Assembly (NCBI GenBank): GCA_003116995.1
Contig: BDSL01000060.1
Location: 1 to 64,000 of the forward strand
DNA from: Yamagishiella unicocca
Lineage: Eukaryota; Chlorophyta; Chlorophyceae; Chlamydomonadales; Volvocaceae
Reading direction: 5' to 3'
Length of the DNA stretch: 64,000 nucleotides
Positions 47,901-58,556 of this stretch are shown here, piece after piece. Numbering within the stretch: the stretch's first letter is position 1; each line of letters starts with the position of its first letter. Below the pieces are notes generated by a model. That model was not told the DNA's origin. It saw only the letters and a list, made by a program, of their open reading frames with translations, and searched no databases. A program made the translations under genes and the position numbers.

Positions 47901-50900
47901 GGGTCATACACAGGGACATCAAGGTGGGGGTGGGGGGAGACGGGGGGGGGGCAGGAGGGGGTCATACACAGGGACATCAAGGTGGGGGTGGGGGGAGACG
48001 GGGGGGGGGGCAGGAGGGGGGCCAGGAGTAGGAGGGCACAGATGTTTGGGCAGATACCGGAATGAGGAGGGGGGAGGGCGGGTGGTGGGTTGGATGACGT
48101 GCGGCGGACCTGCTGTCCCTTTCCTCCCGGGTATCGTGGTTCGCCCGCCCCCCCCCAAGCAAGTTCCCAAACCTTTTTCCCTCCGCACACCGACGCCTTT
48201 GCAGTCTTTGCCAGCCCACTCCAACTGAGAAACCCTCCCTCCTCCATACCCACCCACGAAACCCCAACAAAAATCCCCCCCAGCCCGAGCACGTGCTCTT
48301 CAACAGCGAAAAGGTGGCCAAGCTGTCGGGCTTCTTCCTCTCTTGGGACGTCAACAGATACAGGTGCGGGGGGGAGGGAAGGGAGGCGGAGGCGGCGCGC
48401 TTTTGCCGCCCTTGCGTGGCAACTCCTACACCCAACTCCCCCACGATGCATCTCCAGCATGCATCTCGAAACGTCTTTTCTATAGGGTTTTCCTTTCGTA
48501 CACGGGCTTTCCTTTCACCCCCGCCCCCCACGATGGTGCATCGGACGAGAGCCCCCCCAGCCACCACACTGCCGGCCAACGTCACCCACTCGCCAGCTCC
48601 TGAAACCCACGCAATACGTTCGCACCCTGCCCCCCCCGATTCCCTAGTCGAGTTATCGGCTCTTTTATCGTAACCCCCCGAAACCTCATCGCCGGCTACT
48701 TTCTGCCCTCCATCTCCTATGTCGCGTAACCGTGTCTCCTCGGGCCCCCCCCCTCCCCCCCCTTCCTCCCGCGCACAGCTACCCCAAGGACATGGTCGGC
48801 ACCCTGGACTACGTGGCTCCCGAGGTGTTCGTTCTGAACGGACCCAACGCCAAACAGCAGGAGGTGACACACTACGACTACAAGGTGAGCAGCCAGCACC
48901 GCACCGCACCGCACTGCGACACCCCCCCGACCAATGAGACGGCGCCACCCCCACCCACCCCCACCCCCCGGCCCTGCATCGGCAGCGGACGCACGTGCGC
49001 TGGCAGTCTGCTCTCCCCTTGCTTGGTGCAATCGAGGGGTCGAACAGGGCAGGGCTTTCGTTAGCTTTCCTTGTTTTCTTTTTCCTCTCCCGTCGCTGCT
49101 CATGTATTTTGTTGTATGCTCCCGGCGGCGACACCCTGCCGGCGCTGAAGGTACCGCCACGTATCCGCCGAAGAAGGCCGCAGCCGTGGAGGTGACGTTT
49201 CACGATGCCGCTGCTGCCGCCGGTCCCTGTCCCCCCTGGAGCGGCATGAACCTCCCCCCCTCGCGGCCCCCTGGAGTCGAGTTACCGGTTCTTTAATTGT
49301 AACCCCCCGCGCCCCCCTGGAGCGGCATGAAACCCCACCACGACCGCGCCCCCACCCCCGCCGCCCCTTTTTTTCTCAAAACCCCTCCCCGCCTCCCCCC
49401 CTCATTCCGCGACCCCCGCGACAGGTTGACATCTGGGGTGTGGGCGTTATGGCGTACGACGTCCTGGTCGGCACCCCGCCCTTCAACACCGACGACCCCA
49501 ACACCACGGTGGAGGGCATCTTGCTGCGGGAGGCGGAGTACCCGGACTTCATGTCGGATGACGCCGTGGACTTCATTGACCAGGTGGGGGGCGGGAGGGG
49601 AGGTGTGTATTGACACGAGGCGGGGGTCACGGCACGGCGCACACGGGTCGCGAGGGGGCGGGGGGGGAGGTGTGTGTTAACCTACCGCTATCCAGCCGCG
49701 AAGCACTCCCAACACACGCGTCCGGAAGGTGTATGGATGTAGGATATAACTGCGAGGACCAACCGGTATGTGTCGTATCATCGTTCCTGGATCCAGTACG
49801 ACATGGCGTTGCCGCGACAGCTGCCCCGGGACAGCCCCCCCTTTAGTCCGGTTCTTTTCGGCAACCCCCCCTAGTCCATTCTCTGAGTCCCCGCCCTCCC
49901 TGGATCCCCGCCCTCCCCTCCCCTCCTAACCAGTGCCGACCCACGGGTCTCCTCTCATATCCCCCACCCCACTCCCGCCCTCCCCGCCCTCCGCCGCCCC
50001 TCAGTGCCTGACCAAGGACCCCACCAAGCGCCCCACCGCCCGGCAGCTGCTGACCCACCCCTGGATCCGCACCAACCTGGATTGGGAGCCCCCAGAGGAC
50101 TTCGACGACCCCATACCCAACATCGACTTCTCCTACTACCGAGTGGGGGGCCAGGGGGCGGACGGACTGGAGGACGACGAGGAGGAGGAGGAGGAGGATG
50201 GGCGCAGGTGGGTAGGGGAGGGGGCGCGAGAAGACCCGGTTACACGACATTGGGGGGGGGGGGCGAGGAAGACCCGTGGATGCGAGAAAAACCGTTGGGG
50301 AGGGGCCGGGCGGGGAGGAAGGCGAGAGGACGGACCCAGGTGGGTAAGGGGGGGTTCGAGGGAAACCCGTGGATGTCCGAAAAAAATCGTTTAAAACAGA
50401 AATTTTGAGATGCATGCGGGAGAACTGGGTTGGGGATACGAAAGCCGAAGGTCGTAATATGACCTTTGGCGGCTAAGCTATATCGGCTACGGCGAGACGA
50501 AAGGAAGCGAGGACCCCGCGCGACGCACGTAAACTTTTCGCAGAACCGGTTTTGGGCGCTAGCAGGAGAACTGTGGGAGTTGGTGCGCTATGGGAGAGCG
50601 GACATCGCGGTCCGGTCCCAGTCCCAGTCCTAGTCGGAGTCCCAGTCCCGACCCGCCCGAATACCGACCAGATGCGTGAGGAAGCCGGTCATTACCAGAG
50701 AAGGTCCGCGGTCGTCCAGGAGAGGAGGCCGAAGCCGCGCCGCGCCGCCATGGGGGACGCGAAAGCCCAGACGCAGGTCCCGACGCCCGCAGACAAGAAC
50801 GCAACGACTAGCAAAAAACTACCAGAACAGAGGCCCAACCCAGCGGCGGAACTCACCTGACCAGGGCCCAGAGCGGGTGGGGAAGGCGGTCGACGCGAAG

Positions 50901-53900
50901 CATGCGGGCAAGGGGCAGCAGGGGGCGTTAGGAACAACATCCAGGCGCGGAGCGGGTGGACAGGGGTCAAAGCAACGAAGAGGCCCCAGCGGCGCGGCGA
51001 AAGAGGCGGAGGCAGGAAAGGGGAGGACGGATATACGGGGAGACGGGGACGCCGGCTGGTACGGCGGCGTACGGCGTTGTACGGCGGAGGCCTGTATGAC
51101 GGAGGGAGGAAGTGAGAAAATATGGGGCGTGAAGATGCGGGACAGGGGGGCAAGGCTAGCAGGCGAGGAGACGGGATACCGGGGGGAGGCAGTAAGGGGG
51201 GGGGGGCGAGAAGACCCGATTACACGACAGTGATTGCGGGCTGCCCTAGGTGGATACGGGCGGTGTGAGTTTACCGCTGGTGTTAGTAAGTACCGGATGT
51301 GTGGTGGGGGGGGAGGGGGAAGGCGGGAGGGGAGCGGGGCCGGGGGTGGAGGATTTTGCGGCGTCCGGGATGATCCTAGGGTCTTAGGGCCTTACAGAAC
51401 GGCCTTACAGAACGGCCTTAGAGAACGGCCTTACAGAACGGCCTTAGAGAACGGCCTTACAGAACGGCCTTAGAGAACGGCCTTACAGAACGGCCTTAGA
51501 GAACGGCCTTACAGAACGGCCTTAGAGAACGGCCTTACAGAACGACCTTAGAGAACGGCCTTACAGAACGGCCTTAGAGAACGGCCTTACAGAACGGCCT
51601 TAGAGAACGGCCTTACAGAACGGCCTTAGAGAACGGCCTTACAGAACGGCCTTAGAGAACGGCCTTACAGAACGGTAAACAGCAGCGCAGGGCGGCCGCT
51701 TCACGCAGGGCGGCAACCTCATGGAGGACAATGGCAGCGTTCTCCTGCGTCGCACACCAGCCCGCCAGCGGCATCTGCACACGTCCGCCCTCCTCGCCTC
51801 CTCGTCCCAACCCCCCCCCTCCCTGCCTCCACTCCCCCCCCCCGGCTGCCTGTGGCTCAGGTGGTACAACCCGATGACCTGGATCAAGCGGCGCAACAGC
51901 CTGGAGGACCTGCTCCAGGCCGACAACGACCAGGGCGGGGGCAGCAGCAACAACGCGGCCGTTCGGGGGCAGCAGTGGCGGCTGACGCAGTCGCTCACCA
52001 GCATCGCAAGGAACTTCATAGGGAACAAAACACAGGTGGGGGAGTGGGGGTGGGTTCGAGGGAAACCCGTGGATGTCCGGAAAAAAACCGTTTAATACAG
52101 AAGTTTTGAGTGGGGGTGGGTGGGGGTGGGGGTGGGGGGAGAGAGGAAACCCCGAGGAAACCCGGGGGGGGGGGAGGTTAGTGAGGAAGGCCGCGGGAAC
52201 TCGATGGTGTGAAAGAGATGCGGGAGGGAGAGAGGTGTTGTGCAGGCAGCTAGCTACGATACTAGTCCCACCTTGTTTTGTTAAGTGAACTTTGCGCAGC
52301 AACGTTTGTTCCCAAATGGGGTGCTGGGAGAAAGAAGCGGTAGGGGTGCGGAGCGGGGGGGAAAGGTGCGGAGAGGCTGTCAGCTTGGTGGAGGCATTGG
52401 TGCTGGTATTGCAGAGATGATGAGATGATGAGACGGCAGTGTCGAACAGGTGCTGATCATGGAACTGATGCTTTTACGGCTCAGTTTCACGATGTGAGCG
52501 AACCCTAAACCCTAAACCCTAAACCGCGCACCCTGGCGGCCATCCCGCAGGTGGCGCCCGACCGCGCCCAGAACGGCTCCGAGACCGGCATGGCGCCGGC
52601 GGGTCCGGGCACCGACGGCAGCAAGAAGGCCTTTCCGATGCTGCCCGGCCGCAAGCATCGCGAGGACCTGGAGGGGTGGGTGCGGGGGAGAGAGGAAGGG
52701 AGGGGTGGGTGCGGGGTGGGAGTAGGGAAGGGAGGGGTGGGTGCGGGGGAGAGAGGAAGGGAGGGGTGGGTGCGGGGGAGAGAGGAAGGGAGGGGTGGGT
52801 GCGGGGTGGGAGTAGGGAAGGGAGGGGTGGGTGCGGGGGAGAGAGGAAGGGAGGGGTGGGTGCGGGGGAGAGAGGAAGGGAGGGGTGCGTGCGGGGGAGA
52901 GAGGAAGGGAGGGGTGGGTGCGGGGTGGGAGTAGGGAAGGGAGGGGTGGGTGCGGGGTGGGAGTAGGGAAGGGTGCGGGGCGCCTGGTTTCGGAGAGGCG
53001 AGTGCCTGATCGCCCGGCCGGCCTCTTGCCCCCACGCGTCGGTCCGGCGTCACGACACGTTATGCGGCCTGCACTAGTGTCGCTTTGGGCATCCCAAAAC
53101 CCAACTTTACCCCTCCGCCCCCCCCGCCGCCGCCGATCCGCGGATCTATGTTACACCCCCGCCGCTGGTTCGGTTCTTTTTTGTGACCCCCCCCTCCCCC
53201 GGGTCTTCCTCGAACCCCCCCCCCTCCCCCGGGTCTTCCTCGAACCCCCCCCCTCCCCCGCCGCTCCCCCGCCGCTCCGCCGCAGTGTCCCTGAGGTGGA
53301 CGAGGAGGGGCTGGACCCTGAAAACGGGTCGTACCGGGACGGCCGGAATGGCCGCACCGCCAGCAGCGGGCAGGACCTGCTGCGGAAGGACTCTTTGACA
53401 CGTCAGCAGCGGTCGTACAGCCCGCCGCCACGGCCCGGGTCGGCCCTCCACGCCAACGGCGGCGGCAAGGCCGACGACGGCGAGGACGTGCAGGTGATCT
53501 CGTCCAGGTCGTTGGACAACAGTAACCGAGGCAACGGTCACGCCAACGGCGCACACTTGGTCAACGGCGGCTCGGCGAAGACGCTCGCGGCGGCGGCGGC
53601 GGCCGACGCCGGCGGCGGTAGCGGCGGCGGCACACCGACCAAGTCCCCCGCCTTCCTCCCACATCCGTCGGCGGCGCCGCCGCATGTGAGCGATGACGTC
53701 ACCATGCTGTCGTCCGGTCCCTCCGGCGGCGGTGACGTCAGCGTCACCGTCAGCGAGATCGCCGCCGGCGGCCGTACGGCGACGATGAGCCCGACGGCGG
53801 CGGTGCTGCCGCGGCGTCTGACGTCGACGGCCATCGAGCACGACTCCGCCGCCAGCAGCGACATGATGCGGCGTAGCGGCAGCCACAACAGCAAGAGCAG

Positions 53901-55028
53901 CGGCACGGGCGGCAACCCCCAGCAAGGGACGCCGGCCAAGCTGCCGCCGCCACCGCCGGGGCCGGCGCCGGCGCCGGGGGCGGAGGCGGCGATGGCGGAG
54001 GTCGGCAGTGGTGTCCCGGCGGCGGCGCAGCTACAGCCGCTGATCTCCCAGGAGACCTCCGATTTGCTACAGCTCTTGCCGTCCGAGAAGCTGCAGATGA
54101 CGGTGGGGGAGGAAGCGGCGGCCGGCGGCGGAGGGGGCAGTGGCAGCGGCGCTGTCTCGCCGAGGAGCGGCGGCGCCGCCGCCGCCGCCGCCGCCGGAGC
54201 CGCCCCTGCCCCCCTCGAGCGCATCCTACCGCACCTGAGCAAGGTAGTCATCCACTCGGTGGACGAGGATGCTGCCCCCGGACCCGAGGTACGGCAGGTG
54301 TTGGGAGGAGGTGGAGTCCGGGCAGCGCTGGTGCGATAGTGCCAGGGGAGGGGGTGCGGTTGTTGGGTGCATCTTTCTTGCCACTGGCCTGGTCCGGCCT
54401 AGCCCTCTCCAAGTCCAACCCCACCACCACCACCACCCCCCCAAACCCTCCCACCTGACAGCTAAGAGTCCGCCGGCGGGGCGGCGCGCTCCCTAGCCCC
54501 TACCCTGCACCTTGTCCCAGTCACCCTGCTCTCTCCGCTCCCCACATCCGCAACCGGACGACTCCGGATGCCCCCTCCCCTTCGCCCCTCCCCCCTCCCC
54601 CACCTCACTCCGTTTTGCCTTTCGTACACGGGTTTTACTTGCTCCCCCTCCCCGCTCCGGGACCACAGGCCACCCAGGCGTCCTCCCCCTGGCTGGTGCC
54701 GTCGAACAGCGGCGGCAAGCCGGAAGGCGGCAGAGACGAGACGCGCGCTCCCAGCGGGGCGGGCAGCGGCTCCAACAACAGCCGCGGCGGCGACCGGCAA
54801 GCGGGCAGCACCTCGATCAACAGCCGCGGCGGCGGCCAGCAGGGAGGCGGAAGCTCCACCGTGCCGGCAGCTGCGGCGGCCCCCCCCCCGGCCGCATCTG
54901 GGGCCTCAGCCGCGGCCGCTGACCCCTCGCTTCACCCCGTGTTGCCCGCGGGAGGCAGCAAGACGACAGAGAGGGAGCGGCAGGACGCCCGCAAGCTCGC
55001 GTCAGGCTCGGAGGCGGCCGGGCGGTAG
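44954..55028 (+). CDS. Aurora-like Ser/Thr kinase, predicted pseudokinase
   Basis: Thirteen exons join in phase to 908 aa: 44954-44979, 45121-45264, 46030-46204, 46816-46917, 47800-47868, 48284-48363, 48779-48884, 49425-49583, 50005-50207, 51861-52035, 52551-52675, 53286-54288 and 54669-55028. The kinase domain spans about residues 50-310. It has Lys75 in VVVLKGY, Glu93 in helix C, HRDIKPEH (168-175) with Asp170, GFF (188-190) where DFG belongs, VAPE (211-214), DIWGVGVMAY and HPWIRTN. Asn of HRDxKxxN is His175 and Asp of DFG is Gly188, so both Mg ligands are replaced. The Gly-rich loop is also poor. The layout (N-terminal kinase, long tail) resembles Chlamydomonas aurora-like kinase CALK, a flagellar regulator; orthology is not shown. 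The tail is acidic, then Ser/Gly/Ala-rich. Confidence 0.9.
45967..45995 (+). repeat. Intron-end motif, C-rich form before an acceptor (kinase intron 2)
   Basis: CCTATGTCGTGTAACCGGGT followed by CCTCTCGCC, 34 nt before the acceptor of exon 3. A family C motif (GGTTCTTTTATTGTTACCCC, near 45809) precedes it. Confidence 0.75.
46220..46247 (+). repeat. Intron-end motif, G-rich form after a donor (kinase intron 3)
   Basis: GGCGAGAAGACCGGGTTACT followed by CGACATAGG, 15 nt after the donor of exon 3. Confidence 0.75.
46653..46787 (+). repeat. 13-bp minisatellite CCTGCTCTCCCGA
   Basis: About ten units, some with AATGCTCTCCCGA, filling the acceptor half of kinase intron 3. Confidence 0.92.
47841..48012 (+). 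repeat. Tandem triplication of a catalytic-loop exon end with its donor
   Basis: Three head-to-tail copies of 55-59 bp (47841-47895, 47896-47953, 47954-48012). Each carries the codons for EGVIHRDIK and the following GT donor plus intron start. Only the first copy continues the reading frame of exon 5. The others lie in intron 5 with intact decoy donors. Confidence 0.95.
48716..48743 (+). repeat. Intron-end motif, C-rich form before an acceptor (kinase intron 6)
   Basis: CCTATGTCGCGTAACCGTGT followed by CTCCTCGG, 35 nt before the acceptor of exon 7. A family C motif (GTTATCGGCTCTTTTATCGT) lies 60 nt upstream. Confidence 0.7.
50224..50252 (+). repeat. Intron-end motif, G-rich form after a donor (kinase intron 9)
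   Basis: CGCGAGAAGACCCGGTTACA followed by CGACATTGG, 16 nt after the donor of exon 9. A second copy lies further into the same intron at 51206-51231. Confidence 0.75.
50351..50630 (+). repeat. Dispersed element of about 280 bp, copy 3
   Basis: Starts GGGGTTCGAGGGAAACCCGT and ends at GAGCGGACATCGCGGTCCGG, like copy 2. It lies in kinase intron 9, in sense orientation. Confidence 0.88.
51387..51676 (+). repeat. 13-bp minisatellite, alternating GCCTTACAGAACG / GCCTTAGAGAACG
   Basis: About 22 units in kinase intron 9. Two variants alternate, giving a 26-bp higher-order unit in most of the array. Confidence 0.97.
52503..52525 (+). repeat. Interstitial telomere-like repeat (CCCTAAA)3
   Basis: Three consecutive CCCTAAA units about 25 nt before the acceptor of kinase exon 11. 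Two shorter runs occur at about 7349-7363 and 55522-55536. Confidence 0.85.
52674..52978 (+). repeat. Minisatellite, about 30-bp purine-rich unit
   Basis: About ten units of GAGGGGTGGGTGCGGGGGAG with AGAGGAAGG or a GTGGGAGTAGGGAA variant. It begins at the donor of kinase exon 11. Confidence 0.92.
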
Positions 55029-57779
55029 CGGTGGTGGGCTTGAGGGGGAGCCCTGGGTCTGTACTGAAACGTGAAACGTACGTATTAGGAAGCGGTAGCG
55101 TTGGTGGGAGGGCGGGCTGTGATGATGATGATGATGGTGATGGTGATGCCAGCCGGCCGGCCGGGGAGGGAGGGGCTGGTAGGGCGGTGGCCTAGGCGGA
55201 GCATCCTCGATGAGGGATATGTGAGATCCTTCAAGTAGGCTGGAGGACATCCTACTCTGGGTAGGATGCCCGCAAATGGCGTCATTGCGCCGTTGAGGGA
55301 CAGGTGTGGTCAGAGGAGGGGGGCTGCGGCTTCGGCAGCGGCTGGGCGGCCCGCGGACAGCCGTTTTTGCAAGAGGAGCAGATCAAGAGCAGGGAGGGAG
55401 GGAAGGGGAGGTGTTTGTGCTCCGCGTGCGCGGTGGGGGATCTGGCCAGGTCGGGCAGAGTGGGGGAGGGGACGTCTTGTGCAAGCCAAGGGAAAGAGGG
55501 CCGTGGCTGCCAAAACCTCCTGAAACCCTAAACCCTGAAGATGGGTGTTGCTGAGGGTCCTTCGCGGTCGGGCAGCTCAGCCGCCAAGCGTCGCGACCAT
55601 GCCACGCCAGGAGGCGCCAGGTGCGCGTCATCCTGACTGCAGCGGGGTTGTACGATTCGTAAAATCCTGGCCGTGATGCCGTAGCTCCAGGGGTGGCGAG
55701 TGATGTATGCAGCAGCTGCATGAATGTTGCAGCTCCTGCAGTAGAGTGGTGATGAGGGAGTCACTGTGGGAAGCGTCGAGTGTCTCGAGGAGGGAGGTCG
55801 GTACGCCTTGCGGGCGCCGCAGCACATGAGGCGAGAGGCTTCCGTGGCAGCGGCGCCTGAGTGTATGCGTCTCCACCACCGGTGCACGCCCACGTGGTCG
55901 GTTGGTTGTTTTGTTCGTTGGTTTATTGGTTGGACTCTTGAGGTTCTTGAATAAACGGGACGCGCAAGCGGGCATTGGGGGAGTTTGAACACGTGCGAGC
56001 TCGAGCTCCGGAACCTAATGGTGAGATCCCCACCAGCCCGCCGCCGTGGGGAGGCAGGGAGGAGGGTCGTGCGGCAGCCACTTCCGCTGTAGGATGCTGG
56101 GTCGGGTTCTGCCGGGTCGGGTCGCTGCGGGAGTACCATTACCAGTGGGACCTGCGTCGCGGCGTGTCTTAAATCCACAGCCCCTTCCTGCTCTTTCTCT
56201 CTCGCTTTCCTCCCCTCCTCCTTCTCTCTCCCCTTTCCGTTCGCCAAGGCGAGGAACTGGTGCGGGGCAAGGCGGTGTCGCGTATTTGGACAGGACGGGG
56301 GAAGGGTAGGGGCAGTTGCTGGGGCGTCGTGGGGAACTTGTACGGCATGTGGCGGCGCATCCGCCGAGAGGCAATGCCGGGGACGCGTGTGTGTTTTATA
56401 GATGCTGCGCTTGTGTGTGTGAATGACGGCGCGGGCGCCGCGCGGGGGCTGCGCTGTCTTCTGGCGGGTCCCCGGCGGCTGTATCCCCGCGGATGCAGCA
56501 CACTGCGTCCGGCAACGGATGGCAGCATTCGTCCTTTTACCAAAGGTGATGGCGGTTGGCGGTTTGGGCCGCCACGTGCCGGGGGAGCGCTCGCGCGCAT
56601 CTCGCGCGTGTCTCCGCCTTGGCGTCGGCGCGCGCTTGCCACGTGCGCCCGAATGTCTGCGAAACCCGATCGTGCCCTGCATTCAGCGATGCGGTCCACA
56701 AATAATACTTGTGGATGGGTTCAATATTTACATGCAGCTCTGGAGCTCTGGATGTTTTTTCTTGAGAATGAAGAGTCCCGTGGGTCGGTGTGCGCCATGC
56801 AGATCTGCGCCGGACCTTTGCGCAGTGGCGGGTGGTCCTGCTGAGAGCAGACGCCTTCATTGACTTATTTGAATCATCAGGACGGCATTAAGGACCGATT
56901 GACGGAACTGGCTGCCTGGTTCGATGTATTGGCACGGTTTGAGTGGATGCATGTGTACTATATCCCTTCCGTGTGTATACGACAATTCGGCGCGCGGTTT
57001 GGGAGAGGGCAGGCGTGGGTTTCTATCGCGGGCCTGGCATGGATTGGGCTGGACTAGGTCACGGGTACGAGTCGGCCAACACCAGATCATCATCTTGAGG
57101 CACTTCAGCCTCCTCAGTCCTTACTGGGTCGGGTGTTTTCAGGCGATGGGAGGGCCCCCGTCCGTCCCAATGGACGCGCTGCTCAACGGAGGCCCAGTTG
57201 GGGTAAGCCGCAGGAGGGCGGAAGGCAGGATTGGGTGGAAGGTTGCTGACGCAGGAGGCGGGACGTGTGCGGGTGCGTTTGGTAGTACCGTATTCGCTGC
57301 AGTGGGCGCCAAAGCGCGTGTTATACTCGAGCTGGACATCGCGAGGGTGTTGCCTTGGGTCTTACAGATGGGATGCAGTTAGCGTGGGTCTTACAGACGG
57401 GACGCAACCCTCGCGTCATTTGAAATTCGCTCCGGCCGTTTCAGTGTTGGGCGACATACCTACGATTCCTCCCTCCTGTAGAGAGTTGGGATCGACAGAC
57501 AAACAGTCCGCCAGTCACATCTGAAGCCATTGATAGGCAGTTACGAGCTGCTGACCACGTGGTCATGCAACTGACTGGCCAGCTCAGCGACGAGGCCAGC
57601 CGTGACCCTCTGTGACCACTAGCTGAGCCGCAGGGCTGCGAAGGATCAGCCGGAATGGGTTTCAAACCCACCTTTTTGCATAAGAAGTAACGCGCAAAGC
57701 CGACATGTCAGAAGGGCTCGCAAGAGATCAGGTCGTAGCAACTTGGGGTACATGTTGGGGTCACCCTGCCTGTGGACGG
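55029..57779. other. 3' UTR of the kinase and unassigned sequence
   Basis: No gene can be assembled. Hints are an exon-like block at 57143-57202 (GTGTTTTCAG before it, GTAAGC after it), a frame near 56860-56980 reading DRLTELAAWFDVLARF, and ILVDGFNIY near 56710. The joins between them do not form a recognisable protein. AATAAA occurs near 55949. Confidence 0.3.
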
Positions 57780-58215
57780 CCACGATTTGGGTTCGGATTC
57801 GAATACGCCGGCGGGACACCTGCCGGTCAGCTACCAGCTCACGCTCTTCTTGCTCGTGGATGCTCGTCAATAGAAGTACGGGGTCGCGTAGGCACAGCAG
57901 CAGCAGCGGTGTCAGCTCCAGGCTTCCAACCTGCTCGGATCCTGCGCTTGGCGTATGGCGTGCTGCGATTGCGGCTGTCGGCGTCAGCCAACACGCGCGG
58001 AGCGGACGCAGCCGTCTGGCAAGGCTGGCCCAGGGGAGCCTGAGGGCAAAAGCGGCTTGCGCTTCGGTGCAGGGTATACAACCTGCACCTGGCTGGCTGT
58101 CTGCGCGCTGATACTGACATAGCGTCGCCGGGAGCTCCAGGGGGGTTAGCAGCGTGAACGGGCTGTGGGCCCAAATTGTACGGACCGTAACCAACATGGT
58201 TTCGGAGATAGGGTG
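57780..58215 (+). pseudogene. Decayed partial copy of the unknown gene at 60778
   Basis: Collinear with about 61840-62220, part of exon 2 of the downstream gene. Matches include a 16-nt identity (AATTGTACGGACCGTA at 58174 and 62186), ACATGGTTTCGGAG (58194 and 62206), CCTGCTCGGATC and GGATTC-rich segments. The order is the same and the orientation is direct. Indels and stop codons break the frame, so it is a pseudogene fragment. Its upstream edge is uncertain. Confidence 0.7.
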
Positions 58216-58556
58216 CCTGGGATGGGGGTATGAGAGGAAGCCCGTTTGCGCGACGTAGGAGGTTGAGGAGGGGGAGGGGGAGAAAATCTAGGCGGATGAG
58301 GGGTTTAAACACGCGCGGGGTTGGTGAGAAGAGGCATGGCTGGTGAGCGGCGGATGCGAGGAACGCTCTAGGCCCGCACAGCCACGCAAGCCCATGCACC
58401 CCCTCGCACACGGATCGACCATAAAGGCCCAATAATGACCACCACCACCACGACCGTCGAGAACATCAACGCATCCGCATGTTGCTTTTGGCTGGCTTCC
58501 CCCAAGACGACGATGGCGACGCACCCGCCCGCCTGCCCCGGCCCGCCCCCCCTTGC

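Noticed and set aside
51387..51676. CRISPR-like appearance of alternating repeats
   Set aside because: Units are contiguous with no unique spacers; it is a minisatellite in a nuclear intron.
56690..56760. ILVDGFNIYM, reminiscent of an NYN-domain nuclease start
   Set aside because: No other part of the domain can be assembled around it; probably chance.
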